From: Clostridium intestinale DSM 6191
Lineage (GTDB): Bacteria > Bacillota > Clostridia > Clostridiales > Clostridiaceae
Assembly: GCF_900130055.1 (NCBI RefSeq)
Contig: NZ_FQXU01000005.1
Location: 434,001-498,000 of the forward strand
Direction of reading: 5' to 3'
Length of the DNA: 64,000 bases
A model generated the notes under the pieces. It made no database searches. It saw only the letters and a program-made list of their open reading frames with translations, and was not told the origin of the DNA. The position numbers were made by a program, and so were the translations under genes. Shown here piece after piece: positions 44,681-54,514 of this stretch. Numbering within the stretch: the first letter of the stretch is position 1; the number at the start of each line of letters is the position of its first letter.

Positions 44681-45808
44681 ATGAAGAAGATATCATTATA
44701 CATACATATACCTTTTTGTAAGCAAAAGTGTAAGTACTGTGACTTTTCATCTTATAGTGGGAAAGAAGATGTTATGAGTGAGTATGTAGATGCTTTAAAT
44801 ATAGAAATTAATAGCACCTCAAAGGAGTATACTTTTAAGACTATATTTATAGGTGGCGGAACTCCGAGTTATTTACCTTATGAGGAGTTAGAGAAACTAC
44901 TTAAGAATGTAAGTAGTTTAAACTTAGAGGAAGATGTAGAGTTTACAGTAGAGTGTAATCCAGGAACCTTAACTAGAGACAAGTTAGAACTTATGAAGAA
45001 GTACAAAGTTAACCGACTTAGCTTAGGTCTGCAGAGTTCAAATGAAAGTTTGCTTAAAAGTTTAGGAAGAATTCATAGTTTTACAGAGTTTAAAGAAAAC
45101 TATGACTTAGTTAGACAAGTTGGTTTTAAAAACGTAAATGTTGATTTAATGTTTGGTTTACCTAGTCAAACTCTGAAAGACTTTGAAGAAACTCTAAGTT
45201 CAGTAGTTGAACTTAGTCCAGAACATATATCAGCTTATTCTTTAATAGTAGAAGAAGGTACTCCATTTTACAAACTATATGAAAAAGGAAAACTTAAGCT
45301 ACCATCTGAGGAAGAAGAAAGAGCCATGTATGAGTATGCAGTAGAGTATCTAGATTCTAAAGGGTATAAACAATATGAAATATCTAATTTCTCAAAAGAT
45401 GATAAAGAATGCAGACATAATTTAGTTTATTGGGAACTTGGAGAATATTTAGGATGTGGAGTATCTGCTGCATCACTACTCAATGAAACTAGAACTAAAA
45501 ATTATGATAAAATTGAAGATTATATTTTGTCAGTAGAAAAAAATTCAAATGGTATTGAAGAAACTAATCATTTATCAAAAGAAGAACTTATGGAAGAGTT
45601 TATGTTTTTGGGACTTAGAAAAACATCAGGAGTAAGTGAAAAAGATTTTTTTGAAAGATTTAATGTATCTATGGAAAGCATTTATAAAGATGTAATTAAT
45701 AATCACATAAAAAAAGGATTATTAAATAAAGATAATGGGAAAATATATTTAAATAAAGAAGGCATTCAACTAAGTAATTACGTTATGAGTGATTTTTTGT
45801 TAAGTTAA
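44681..45808 (+). CDS. hemW: Radical SAM heme chaperone HemW
   Basis: 375 residues. The radical SAM cluster motif is Cys13-x3-Cys17-x2-Cys20 (PFCKQKCKYCDFS). The segment CRHNLVYWELGEYLGCG is the HemW mark that separates it from the true oxidase HemN, and it lacks the HemN N-terminal extension. HemW delivers heme rather than making it. It starts behind AAAGGAGGA, with a structured leader between lepA and the gene, and lies before the heat-shock operon. Confidence 0.93.
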   Translation: MKKISLYIHIPFCKQKCKYCDFSSYSGKEDVMSEYVDALNIEINSTSKEYTFKTIFIGGGTPSYLPYEELEKLLKNVSSLNLEEDVEFTVECNPGTLTRDKLELMKKYKVNRLSLGLQSSNESLLKSLGRIHSFTEFKENYDLVRQVGFKNVNVDLMFGLPSQTLKDFEETLSSVVELSPEHISAYSLIVEEGTPFYKLYEKGKLKLPSEEEERAMYEYAVEYLDSKGYKQYEISNFSKDDKECRHNLVYWELGEYLGCGVSAASLLNETRTKNYDKIEDYILSVEKNSNGIEETNHLSKEELMEEFMFLGLRKTSGVSEKDFFERFNVSMESIYKDVINNHIKKGLLNKDNGKIYLNKEGIQLSNYVMSDFLLS

Positions 45809-45922
45809 TAATTAGGAAAATATAAACAATAGTAATATAGAGAAAATAGCAGAAATTTTAAGCAATATATAGATTATTTCTCTAAATTAAGTCATAGCAT
45901 AGTTAATTAATATTTCTGTTTA

Positions 45923-45951
45923 TTGACAAAAAAACTTATAAATAATATATT
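45923..45951 (+). promoter_or_regulatory. SigA-type promoter of the hrcA operon
   Basis: TTGACA (45923-45928) and TATATT (45946-45951), 17 bp apart, directly upstream of the CIRCE element. Confidence 0.8.
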
Positions 45952-45964
45952 AAATACGTAGTCG

Positions 45965-45991
45965 TTAGCACTCGATGATAGTGAGTGCTAA
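45965..45991. promoter_or_regulatory. CIRCE operator
   Basis: TTAGCACTC (45965-45973), 9-bp spacer, GAGTGCTAA (45983-45991): an exact match to the CIRCE consensus bound by HrcA. It lies just downstream of the promoter, where binding would block transcription of hrcA-grpE-dnaK-dnaJ. Confidence 0.98.
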
Positions 45992-46007
45992 TAAAAGAGG
46001 TGATACT

Positions 46008-47039
46008 ATGGCAATAGATGAAAGAAAAATTAAGATTCTACAAGCCATAATTAGTGATTTTATAAACACAGGAGAGCCAGTAGGATCTAGAACTTTAGCT
46101 AAGAAATACGAATTGGGAATAAGTTCTGCAACAATTAGAAATGAAATGGCAGACTTAGAGGAGTTAGGCTACTTGGAACAACCTCATACATCTGCCGGAA
46201 GAGTACCCTCTAGTAAAGGCTATAGACTTTATGTGGATAAACTTATGTCTTACGAGAAACTAAGTTTAGACGAAGAATTAATGATTAAAAAGTATATTAT
46301 TGATACTGCTTTATTTGAGGTGGATAGTATATTAAAGCAAGTCTCTTCACTTTTATCTGAACTAACTAGATTAACTTGTGTGGTTAAGGCCCCATCAGTT
46401 AGAAAAAGTTCAATGAAATCTGCACAATTAATACCTATAGATATAATAAATATTTTATGTGTAATTGTTACTGATAGTGGAGTAGTTAAAAATAGGCTGC
46501 TTAAGATAAATAAACCTTTAAGTATAGAGACGGTAACAAAAATAAATAATATACTGAATGATAGGCTTGTTAATTTGAGTATAGAAGAAATTAACCTTGA
46601 AGTCATAAACAGGCTTACTCATGAATTAAAAGGGTTTGATGAAATATTAAATGGAGTTTTAGCTCTTTTATATGAAACATTAAAATCATCGGATTCTTCT
46701 GAGGTATTTATGGAAGGAACCACCAATATATTCAATTACTCTGAATATAACGATATTGATAGAGCTAAAGAGATTTTACAGCTTCTTTATAACAAGGATA
46801 CTGTAAATCAATTAATAAGTACAGATCATGGAATATCAATAAAGATAGGTGATGAGAATTTCTTACCTCAAGCAAAAGACTGTAGTATTATTTCTGCTGA
46901 ATACATTTTAGGAGAAACAGCTCTTGGAACAGTTGGATTAATTGGACCTAAGAGAATAAACTATTCTAAAGTTATTTCTATAATGGCAGAGGTAATGAAG
47001 GAGCTTAATAATGTTCTTAACAATCAGAGCTTAAAATAA
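46008..47039 (+). CDS. hrcA: Heat-inducible transcription repressor HrcA
   Basis: 343 residues. It has an N-terminal winged helix ([37 protein letters not shown]) and the HrcA GAF-like dimer domain ending [20 protein letters not shown]. It represses the operon by binding CIRCE with GroE help. A longer frame runs upstream through the CIRCE element to 45975, but the ATG at 46008 has AAGAGGTGAT at proper distance and the usual family start MAIDERK. First gene of the operon. Confidence 0.97.
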   Translation: MAIDERKIKILQAIISDFINTGEPVGSRTLAKKYELGISSATIRNEMADLEELGYLEQPHTSAGRVPSSKGYRLYVDKLMSYEKLSLDEELMIKKYIIDTALFEVDSILKQVSSLLSELTRLTCVVKAPSVRKSSMKSAQLIPIDIINILCVIVTDSGVVKNRLLKINKPLSIETVTKINNILNDRLVNLSIEEINLEVINRLTHELKGFDEILNGVLALLYETLKSSDSSEVFMEGTTNIFNYSEYNDIDRAKEILQLLYNKDTVNQLISTDHGISIKIGDENFLPQAKDCSIISAEYILGETALGTVGLIGPKRINYSKVISIMAEVMKELNNVLNNQSLK

Positions 47040-47065
47040 TACTAGAGAGAAGGGGTGTAAGGATT

Positions 47066-47704
47066 TTGGAAAAAGAGAATATTAACACTGAAGATTTAAA
47101 AAATGAAAACTTAGAAGGAGAGCAGATTACTGAAACAGAAGATACTTCTAAAGACGTAGAAGAAAATGTTGAAGAAACTGCTGAAGAAGCAGAAGTTTTA
47201 GAAGATAAAGAATTTGAAGAAGTAATCTCTATTGAAGATGTGCTTAAAGGAAAAAATTCTAAATTAAAAGAAGAAAATACAAAACTTAATAACGAAGTTG
47301 AGGCATTAAAGGAAAGACTAGTAAGATTAAGTGCTGAGTATGAAAACTTTAGAAAAAGATCTCAAAAAGAAAAAGAAGGTATATACACTGATGCATGTTA
47401 CGATGTAATAAAAGAAGTGCTTCCTACTCTTGATAACTTAGAGAGAGCAGTGGCAGTTGATGGATCGGTTGATGACCTTAAAAAAGGAATAGAAATGACT
47501 ATAAGAGGTTTCAAAGGTTCTCTTGAGAAGTTAGGCGTTGAAGAAATAGATGCTTCAGAAGATTTTGATCCTAATCTTCATCAAGCTGTAATGCATGATC
47601 AAGATGAAAATTTTGGACCTAACAAGGTATCAGAAGTATTCCAAAAAGGATACAAAAAAGGTGAAAAAGTAATAAGATATTCAATGGTTAAAGTTGTAAA
47701 CTAA
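47066..47704 (+). CDS. grpE: Nucleotide exchange factor GrpE
   Basis: 212 residues. The first 75 are very acidic (Glu-rich) and probably disordered. A long coiled coil (about 75-120, with LVRLSAEYENFRKRSQKEKE) and the beta-rich head ending HQAVMHDQDENFGPNKVSEV follow. It releases ADP from DnaK. The start is TTG at 47066 with AAGGGGTG upstream. Second gene of the operon. Confidence 0.96.
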   Translation: MEKENINTEDLKNENLEGEQITETEDTSKDVEENVEETAEEAEVLEDKEFEEVISIEDVLKGKNSKLKEENTKLNNEVEALKERLVRLSAEYENFRKRSQKEKEGIYTDACYDVIKEVLPTLDNLERAVAVDGSVDDLKKGIEMTIRGFKGSLEKLGVEEIDASEDFDPNLHQAVMHDQDENFGPNKVSEVFQKGYKKGEKVIRYSMVKVVN

Positions 47705-47709
47705 TTTAA

Positions 47710-49575
<1,866 letters not shown>

Positions 49576-49613
49576 TTGAAACCATAGTGATAAATAGCAT
49601 ATAATATTTTGAT

Positions 49614-49642
49614 AGGGAAGGGAGAACGACTCTTCCCTTTTA
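49614..49642 (+). terminator. Hairpin between dnaK and dnaJ
   Basis: GGGAAG-G-GAG pairs with CTC-TTCCC and is followed by TTTT. It is probably a partial terminator that lowers dnaJ relative to dnaK. Confidence 0.65.
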
Positions 49643-49667
49643 ATTAAGTTTAATAGGTGGTGGATTT

Positions 49668-50822
49668 ATGGCGTCAAAGGATTTATATGAAGTTTTAGGG
49701 CTTCAAAAAGGGGCCTCAGATGATGAAATTAAAAAAGCCTTTAGAAAGCTAGCAATTCAATATCACCCTGACAAAAATCAAGGAAATGCAGAAGCCGAGG
49801 AGAAATTTAAGGAAATAAATGAAGCATATCAAGTTTTAAGTGATCCTCAGAAAAAGGCTCAATATGATCAGTTTGGTACAACTGACGGATCAGGTGGATT
49901 TGGTCAAGGTGGTTTTGATTTCTCTGATATGGGAGGCTTTGGAGATATATTTGAAAGCTTCTTTGGAGGAGGCTTTGGGGGCGGCGGTGGCTCAAGAAGA
50001 AATGCCCCAAGGGAAGGTTCAGATCTTGAATATACTCTTCACTTAAGTTTTGAAGAAGCTATATTTGGAGTAGAAAAGGAAATTTCAATAACAAGAACGG
50101 AAAATTGTGAAACTTGTCATGGAACAGGAGCAAAAGTTGGAACTTCACCAAAGACTTGTTCTAAGTGTGGAGGCTCTGGTCAAGTAAGAGTTGAGAGAAG
50201 AACTCCACTAGGAAACTTTGTTAGTTCTTCAACTTGTGATGTTTGTGGTGGAACAGGTAAAGTAGTAGAAGCACCTTGTGATACTTGCAGAGGTAAAGGA
50301 AGAGTAAGAAAAAATAGAAAGATTAAAGTTAATATTCCTGCAGGAGTTGATACAGGAAATGTTATGCCTTTAAGGGGACAAGGAGACCATGGTGTAAATG
50401 GAGGTCCTCCAGGAGATTTATATGTTAAGATATCAGTAGCTCCATCAAAGATTTACACAAGAAAAGGCTTTGATTTATATATTGATGAACATATCTCTAT
50501 GGCAAAAGCAGCACTAGGAGTAGATATTAAGGTTCCTACAATTGATGGTGAGGTTAAATATAGCATACCGTCAGGAACTCAATCTGGAACATTGTTTAGA
50601 CTTAAAGGTAAGGGTGTTCAAAGAGTTAACTCATCAGCTCGTGGAGATCAATATGTTAAAGTTATAGTTGATATTCCAAAAGCTTTAAATGAAAAACAAA
50701 AAGAAGCATTAAGAATGTTTATGGAAGCTTCAGGGGAACTTCAAAATCAGGAAGTATCTCATGAAAAACATAAAGATTCAAAAAATAAAAAGAGCTTTAT
50801 GGATAAAATATTCGGAGAATAA
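49668..50822 (+). CDS. dnaJ: Chaperone protein DnaJ
   Basis: 384 residues. The J domain is at 1-70 with HPD (YHPDKNQG). A glycine/phenylalanine-rich linker is at about 75-115. The zinc domain has all four CxxCxGxG units ([32 protein letters not shown]), followed by the C-terminal substrate domain. It stimulates DnaK ATPase. Last gene of the operon, behind AGGTGGTGG. Confidence 0.98.
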   Translation: MASKDLYEVLGLQKGASDDEIKKAFRKLAIQYHPDKNQGNAEAEEKFKEINEAYQVLSDPQKKAQYDQFGTTDGSGGFGQGGFDFSDMGGFGDIFESFFGGGFGGGGGSRRNAPREGSDLEYTLHLSFEEAIFGVEKEISITRTENCETCHGTGAKVGTSPKTCSKCGGSGQVRVERRTPLGNFVSSSTCDVCGGTGKVVEAPCDTCRGKGRVRKNRKIKVNIPAGVDTGNVMPLRGQGDHGVNGGPPGDLYVKISVAPSKIYTRKGFDLYIDEHISMAKAALGVDIKVPTIDGEVKYSIPSGTQSGTLFRLKGKGVQRVNSSARGDQYVKVIVDIPKALNEKQKEALRMFMEASGELQNQEVSHEKHKDSKNKKSFMDKIFGE

Positions 50823-50826
50823 AAAT

Positions 50827-50860
50827 AAAACCTAGTTTTATAGCTAGGTTTTTATTTTTT
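50827..50860 (+). terminator. Terminator of dnaJ
   Basis: AAAACCTAG (50827-50835) pairs with CTAGGTTTT (50844-50852), followed by a T-rich run to 50860. The RNA element at 50861 starts immediately after. Confidence 0.88.
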
Positions 50861-51052
50861 ATTCTTTAGGAAATTATATTATTTCAAAGTTGTGGATAAC
50901 TTTAATTAGATATGAATATAAGAAGGCTACATGAACTCCTAAAGAATAAAAAACAAGAAAATTGAGCGCCTGCCAGTTTTTCCTCACATGCGTTTGGAAA
51001 GGCAGATGCGCAAAAAAAGTCGACGGCTCATAATCGCCTTGGCGACTTTTTT
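50861..51052 (+). ncRNA. Repeated structured RNA element, copy 1
   Basis: A closing stem ATTCTTTAGGA (50861-50871)/TCCTAAAGAAT (50937-50947) encloses a small hairpin AAAGTT/AACTTT (50886-50903). An A-rich linker follows, then a core of about 90 nt shared with copy 2. Within the core, TGCC (50971-50974) pairs with GGCA (51001-51004), TTTCC with GGAAA, and a final hairpin GTCG/CGAC ends in T's. Its loop GCTCA (51026-51030) is complementary to TGAGC (50963-50967), a possible pseudoknot. No plus-strand gene follows at once, so this copy is a free RNA or a 3' extension of dnaJ. The family is not recognised. Confidence 0.75.
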
Positions 51053-51072
51053 ATAAAGTTTTATCATGATAG

Positions 51073-51112
51073 AAAAAGACTGCACAGTATCAGAGTGCTG
51101 CACAGTCTTTTT
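51073..51112 (-). terminator. Terminator of the flavin reductase gene
   Basis: A long stem AAAAAGACTG.../...CAGTCTTTTT (15 pairs with two G-T pairs on the minus strand). On the plus strand the same arms give mismatches, which supports the minus-strand reading. Confidence 0.85.
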
Positions 51113-51115
51113 AAG

Positions 51116-51664
51116 TTAGAATTTTTCGGAAAACTTTACAAAAGCAGATACAAAGGATTTAAGAAATTCTTTAGTGCCTTCATTTGATAGATTGCCGCTT
51201 TCATCTAATAATGCCATAACATTTCCTATATAAGCTTCTGGTTGTTGTAATGTATAAACATCTAAAAAAGTAAGTACTTGTCTTAAATGATGATTAGCAC
51301 CAAAGCCTGAAATTGCACCAAGTGAAACACTCACAATTCCTGCTGGTTTACCTCCCCATACACTTTGACCATATGGTCTTGAAGCAACATCAAGAGCATT
51401 TTTTAAAACTGCAGGGACAGAACGATTATATTCTGGAGTAAAGAATAGGAAACCATCAGAAGAAGCAACTTCTTCTCTAAGTTTTGTCCAGGATGTTGGT
51501 GGATTATCCTCAAGATCTTGATTAAACATATCAACATTACTTATATCTATAAATTTAACTTCATAATCTTCTGGAAATACCGATGACACATAATTAGCTA
51601 TAGATTTATTAAAGGAGTCCTTTCTAAGACTACCCACAATTATACCGATTGTTTTTTTACTCAT
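51116..51664 (-). CDS. NADPH-dependent FMN reductase family protein
   Basis: 182 residues, flavodoxin-like fold. The FMN phosphate loop GSLRKDSFNKSIA is near the N-terminus, and the family signature PEYNRSVPAVLKNALDVASR is in the middle. Such proteins reduce flavins, quinones or chromate, and the natural substrate is unclear. It stands alone, with a consensus promoter and a perfect palindrome just upstream that may bind a repressor. The ribosome site is AGGAGGT. Confidence 0.92.
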   Translation of the reverse strand: MSKKTIGIIVGSLRKDSFNKSIANYVSSVFPEDYEVKFIDISNVDMFNQDLEDNPPTSWTKLREEVASSDGFLFFTPEYNRSVPAVLKNALDVASRPYGQSVWGGKPAGIVSVSLGAISGFGANHHLRQVLTFLDVYTLQQPEAYIGNVMALLDESGNLSNEGTKEFLKSFVSAFVKFSEKF

Positions 51665-51702
51665 AAATAAATACCTCCTAAAATGCTTTATATTATGCTT
51701 TA

Positions 51703-51731
51703 ATTATAAAATTACTGAGAATAATTGTCAA
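51703..51731 (-). promoter_or_regulatory. Consensus SigA promoter of the flavin reductase gene
   Basis: On the minus strand: TTGACA (51731-51726), 17 bp, TATAAT (51708-51703), both perfect hexamers. Confidence 0.85.
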
Positions 51732-51736
51732 TAATT

Positions 51737-51750
51737 GTTAATATATTAAC
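51737..51750. promoter_or_regulatory. Palindrome GTTAATATATTAAC upstream of the reductase promoter
   Basis: A perfect 14-bp palindrome located 5 bp upstream of the -35. It may be an operator for a redox or MarR/HxlR-like regulator. No regulator gene is adjacent. Confidence 0.4.
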
Positions 51751-51877
51751 TATTGGTTGTGTAAAATTAAATTTAGTAGAAGTTTAATTTGTAGAAATTT
51801 TTAATAATTGAAATTAAACTATCTATTTGTTTTAATAGATTTATAGATAAAGAATAAAAAGAATGAGAGGACAAAAT

Positions 51878-52639
51878 ATGATATACATAGTTTCACCAGC
51901 AAAATCATTAAATTTTAGTGATAAATCAAATGTAGTTAGTGATAGAACTCCTAATTTCATAAATGAATCAGAAAAGCTTATAAAAGAATTGAAAAAGTTT
52001 AGTCCAGAAGATATTTGTTCATTGATGAAAATTTCTGAGAAACTTGGGGAACTTAATTTTTATAGATTTCAGCAGTATGAATTAAACCCTGTTAAAGGAG
52101 CTGTATTTGCATTTCATGGAGATGTTTATAGGGGATTAGATATAAACTCTTTAAAAGATGAATCAGTTTTGTATGGAGATAAACATTTAAGAATATTATC
52201 TGGTCTTTATGGGGTTTTAAGACCGCTAGACAGAATTAAAGAACATAGACTAGAGATGGGGACAAAACTTATGAATAAAGCTGGAAAAGATTTATATGAG
52301 TTTTGGGGAGATAAGATACTTGAGTTTTTAGATAATGAATTAAGTAAAGAAAAAACTAAAGTTCTAGTAAACCTAGCATCAGAAGAATATTCAAAGGCAG
52401 CAAGGCTTGAGGAATTAAAGAAAAAGTATAAGGTTATTACACCTGTATTTAAAGATTATAAAAATGGAAGCTACAAGATAATAAGTATATATGCTAAAAG
52501 AGCTAGAGGTCTTATGGCAAGATATTTAATTGAAAATGAGATAGAAAGTATTGAAGGTATTAAATATTTTGAGAGTGAAGGATATAAATATTCAGAAGAA
52601 AAATCTAACGAAGATTTTTTAGTTTTTATAAGAAATTAA
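51878..52639 (+). CDS. yaaA: Peroxide stress protein YaaA (DUF328)
   Basis: 253 residues, usual length. The N-terminus MIYIVSPAKSLNF, the middle AFHGDVYRGLD and GDKHLRILSGLYGVLRPLD, and the C-terminal YAKRARGLMARYLIEN are strong family matches. In E. coli YaaA limits free iron and DNA damage under peroxide. I start at ATG 51878, because GAGAGGA at 51864-51870 is the ribosome site and makes the ATG at 51863 unlikely. It is monocistronic. Confidence 0.93.
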   Translation: MIYIVSPAKSLNFSDKSNVVSDRTPNFINESEKLIKELKKFSPEDICSLMKISEKLGELNFYRFQQYELNPVKGAVFAFHGDVYRGLDINSLKDESVLYGDKHLRILSGLYGVLRPLDRIKEHRLEMGTKLMNKAGKDLYEFWGDKILEFLDNELSKEKTKVLVNLASEEYSKAARLEELKKKYKVITPVFKDYKNGSYKIISIYAKRARGLMARYLIENEIESIEGIKYFESEGYKYSEEKSNEDFLVFIRN

Positions 52640-52696
52640 TCGCCAGTTGACATTGTAAAAGCCTTATTATATCATGATTAAGTCAGTCAAAAAGTA

Positions 52697-52835
52697 CAAG
52701 CCCATATATATCTGATAATATGGTTCAGATGTTTCTACGAAATTCCGTAAAAATTTCGCTATGGGTAAATCAATGGTGATGTTAAGTATTTACTGTACCA
52801 GTTTGGTTTACCTATTCCAAGCGGGTACTTTTTTT
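52697..52835 (+). promoter_or_regulatory. Purine (guanine-type) riboswitch with terminator
   Basis: P1 is CCCATA (52701-52706) with TATGGG (52760-52765). The P2 loop has TAATATGG, J2/3 is TTTCTAC, the P3 loop is TCCGTAA, and J3/1 reads GCTATGGG. These are the conserved positions of the purine aptamer. The C in J3/1 (52759, position 74 equivalent) predicts guanine or hypoxanthine rather than adenine. A terminator (GTACC-A-GTTTGG with CCAAGC-G-GGTAC, seven T's) ends at 52835. It controls the permease downstream, probably switching transcription off when guanine is present. Confidence 0.95.
52795..52835 (+). terminator. Riboswitch expression-platform terminator
   Basis: Stem 52795-52806 with 52817-52828 (11 pairs, one A-G mismatch) and T's 52829-52835. 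It should form when the guanine aptamer is bound. Confidence 0.85.
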
Positions 52836-53027
52836 ACTCTTTAGGAATTATACATATTATAGTTGCAGAAGTGTTATGCAACTTCATAAAATTCATTTAT
52901 TTTAAATACTAAGTCTAAAGAGTAAAAAATAAAACTGAGCGCCTGCCAGATTTTCCTCACATGCGTTTGGAAAGGCAGATGCGCAAAAAAAATCAACGGC
53001 TCAAAATCGCCTTGGTGATTTTTTTAT
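52836..53027 (+). ncRNA. Repeated structured RNA element, copy 2
   Basis: The layout is as in copy 1: outer stem ACTCTTTAG (52836-52844)/CTAAAGAGT (52915-52923), inner hairpin AGTTGCA/TGCAACT (52861-52883), then the core from TGAGC (52936-52940) to the terminator hairpin ATCA/TGAT (52992-52995 and 53016-53019) with a T-run. The loop again holds GCTCA (52999-53003). Outer stem and terminator stem differ from copy 1 by paired changes. It lies between the riboswitch terminator and the permease start, so it is a second attenuator-like step in the same leader. Confidence 0.75.
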
Positions 53028-53052
53028 TGCATTACTTATGAGGAGGCTTTTT

Positions 53053-54459
53053 ATGAAAACTAAAGAAAATAACATTTTAGAAAAAATCTTTAAGTTAAAA
53101 GAAAACAAAACAGATGTAAAGACAGAAATATTAGGAGGACTTACTACCTTTGTAACTATAGCTTATGCTTTACTAGTTGTTCCTAATATTTTAAAGCTTG
53201 GAGGGATGAACTCTTTAGGTTTAAAGGGTGATGAGGCTGCAGTTTTAACTATAGCAAATGATCCTGTGGTTGGTTCTGCATTTGCATCAGTATGTATTGC
53301 AGCAGCAGTAGGTACACTTATTATGGCTTTTTATGCTAATATGCCTTTTGTATTGGCTCCAGGTCTTGGACTTGTTAGTTTCTTTGCTTTTAATATTTGT
53401 TTGAAATTAGGATATACATGGCAGCAAGGATTAGCAGCTGTATCTATATCAGGTATATTATTTATAATCATAACTTTGACATCCATAAGAGAAAAAATAG
53501 TTTATGCTATGCCACATAATTTGAAGCTTGCTATAACAGCCGGGATTGGATTGTTTATATCATTAATAGGTTTAAAAAGTGGAGGAATAGTAGTAGCTAA
53601 TCCTGCAACTTTAGTTGCTTTTGGAGATTTTAAGAATAGCTCAGTTATACTAACAATAGTAGGTTTAGTTATTATGGCTGTATTAATGGCTAGAAATGTT
53701 AAAGGAGCCATGCTTATAGGAATTATAATAACTACTATAATAGGAATTCCAATGGGAATAACTAAGCTCGATAATGTACATGTATTTTCACTTCCACCAA
53801 TAGGAAATACTTTCTTAGCTTTAGACTTTAAAGGACTATTGTCTCATAATGGAGGAGGACTAGTAGGAGCTATACTTACTATATTTATGGTTGTAATAAC
53901 TTTGAGCTTAGTTGATTTATTTGATTCTTTAGGAACTTTAGTTGGAACTGCCCAAACTTCAGGAATGATAGATGAAAATGGAGAAGCTAAAAACTTAAGA
54001 AAATCTCTATTTGCAGATGCTATGGCAACAACTTTAGGTGGATTTTTAGGTACGACAACTTTAGCAACAGTTGTAGAATCAGCAGCAGGTATAGCAGCAG
54101 GTGCTAGAACAGGACTATCTAATGTAGTTGTAAGTATATTATTTATATGTTCATTATTCTTTAGCAGTCTTATAGGGGTGGTTCCTTCAAGCGCTACAGC
54201 GCCAGCTCTTATAATAGTTGGAGTACTTATGCTAAGTGCTGTTAAGGAAATAGACTTCTCAGACTTTACAGAAGCTGTACCAGCTTTCTTCACAATAGCT
54301 ATGATGCCATTTACGTATTCAATAGCTAATGGAATAGCTGTAGGAATGATATTCTACCCACTGATGAAGGTATTTACAGGTAAAAGAAAAGATGTTCATC
54401 CAATTATGTACATAATGGCATTCTTATTTATATTAAGATTTATATTAATGCCAGATTAA
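53053..54459 (+). CDS. pbuG: Purine permease, NCS2 family (AzgA/PbuG-type)
   Basis: 468 residues with about 12-13 membrane segments. LGGLTTFVTIAYALLVVPNI, ANMPFVLAPGLGLVSFFAF and FLGTTTLATVVESAAGIAAG (each seen in the sequence) are the signature segments of hypoxanthine/guanine permeases. It imports purine bases with a cation. The guanine riboswitch upstream fits this substrate. The start is ATG 53053; the ATG at 53038 is followed by AGGAGG, which is the ribosome site. Confidence 0.93.
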   Translation: MKTKENNILEKIFKLKENKTDVKTEILGGLTTFVTIAYALLVVPNILKLGGMNSLGLKGDEAAVLTIANDPVVGSAFASVCIAAAVGTLIMAFYANMPFVLAPGLGLVSFFAFNICLKLGYTWQQGLAAVSISGILFIIITLTSIREKIVYAMPHNLKLAITAGIGLFISLIGLKSGGIVVANPATLVAFGDFKNSSVILTIVGLVIMAVLMARNVKGAMLIGIIITTIIGIPMGITKLDNVHVFSLPPIGNTFLALDFKGLLSHNGGGLVGAILTIFMVVITLSLVDLFDSLGTLVGTAQTSGMIDENGEAKNLRKSLFADAMATTLGGFLGTTTLATVVESAAGIAAGARTGLSNVVVSILFICSLFFSSLIGVVPSSATAPALIIVGVLMLSAVKEIDFSDFTEAVPAFFTIAMMPFTYSIANGIAVGMIFYPLMKVFTGKRKDVHPIMYIMAFLFILRFILMPD

Positions 54460-54472
54460 TATAAGCAATAAA

Positions 54473-54514
54473 GGGGACAGTTAATGATTATTTTCATTAA
54501 CTGTCCCCAATTTT
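54473..54514. terminator. Bidirectional terminator after the purine permease
   Basis: A 15-bp stem GGGGACAGTTAATGA/TCATTAACTGTCCCC (54473-54487 with 54494-54508) with a T-rich tail on the plus strand and A-rich bases upstream for the minus strand. It serves both converging genes. Confidence 0.88.

Noticed and set aside
45975-46007. Upstream extension of hrcA through the CIRCE element
   Set aside because: The operator would be coding, while ATG 46008 has a proper ribosome site and the usual family N-terminus.
50861-50947. Outer inverted repeats of the RNA element as transposon ends (MITE)
   Set aside because: The arms vary between copies with compensating changes and no target duplication is seen, which fits RNA folding better than mobile DNA.
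50990-51011. SRP RNA-like GGAAAGGCAG in the repeated RNA
   Set aside because: The required GGUCAGG ... GGAA ... AGCAGC domain is not present, and the same core occurs in front of a purine permease.
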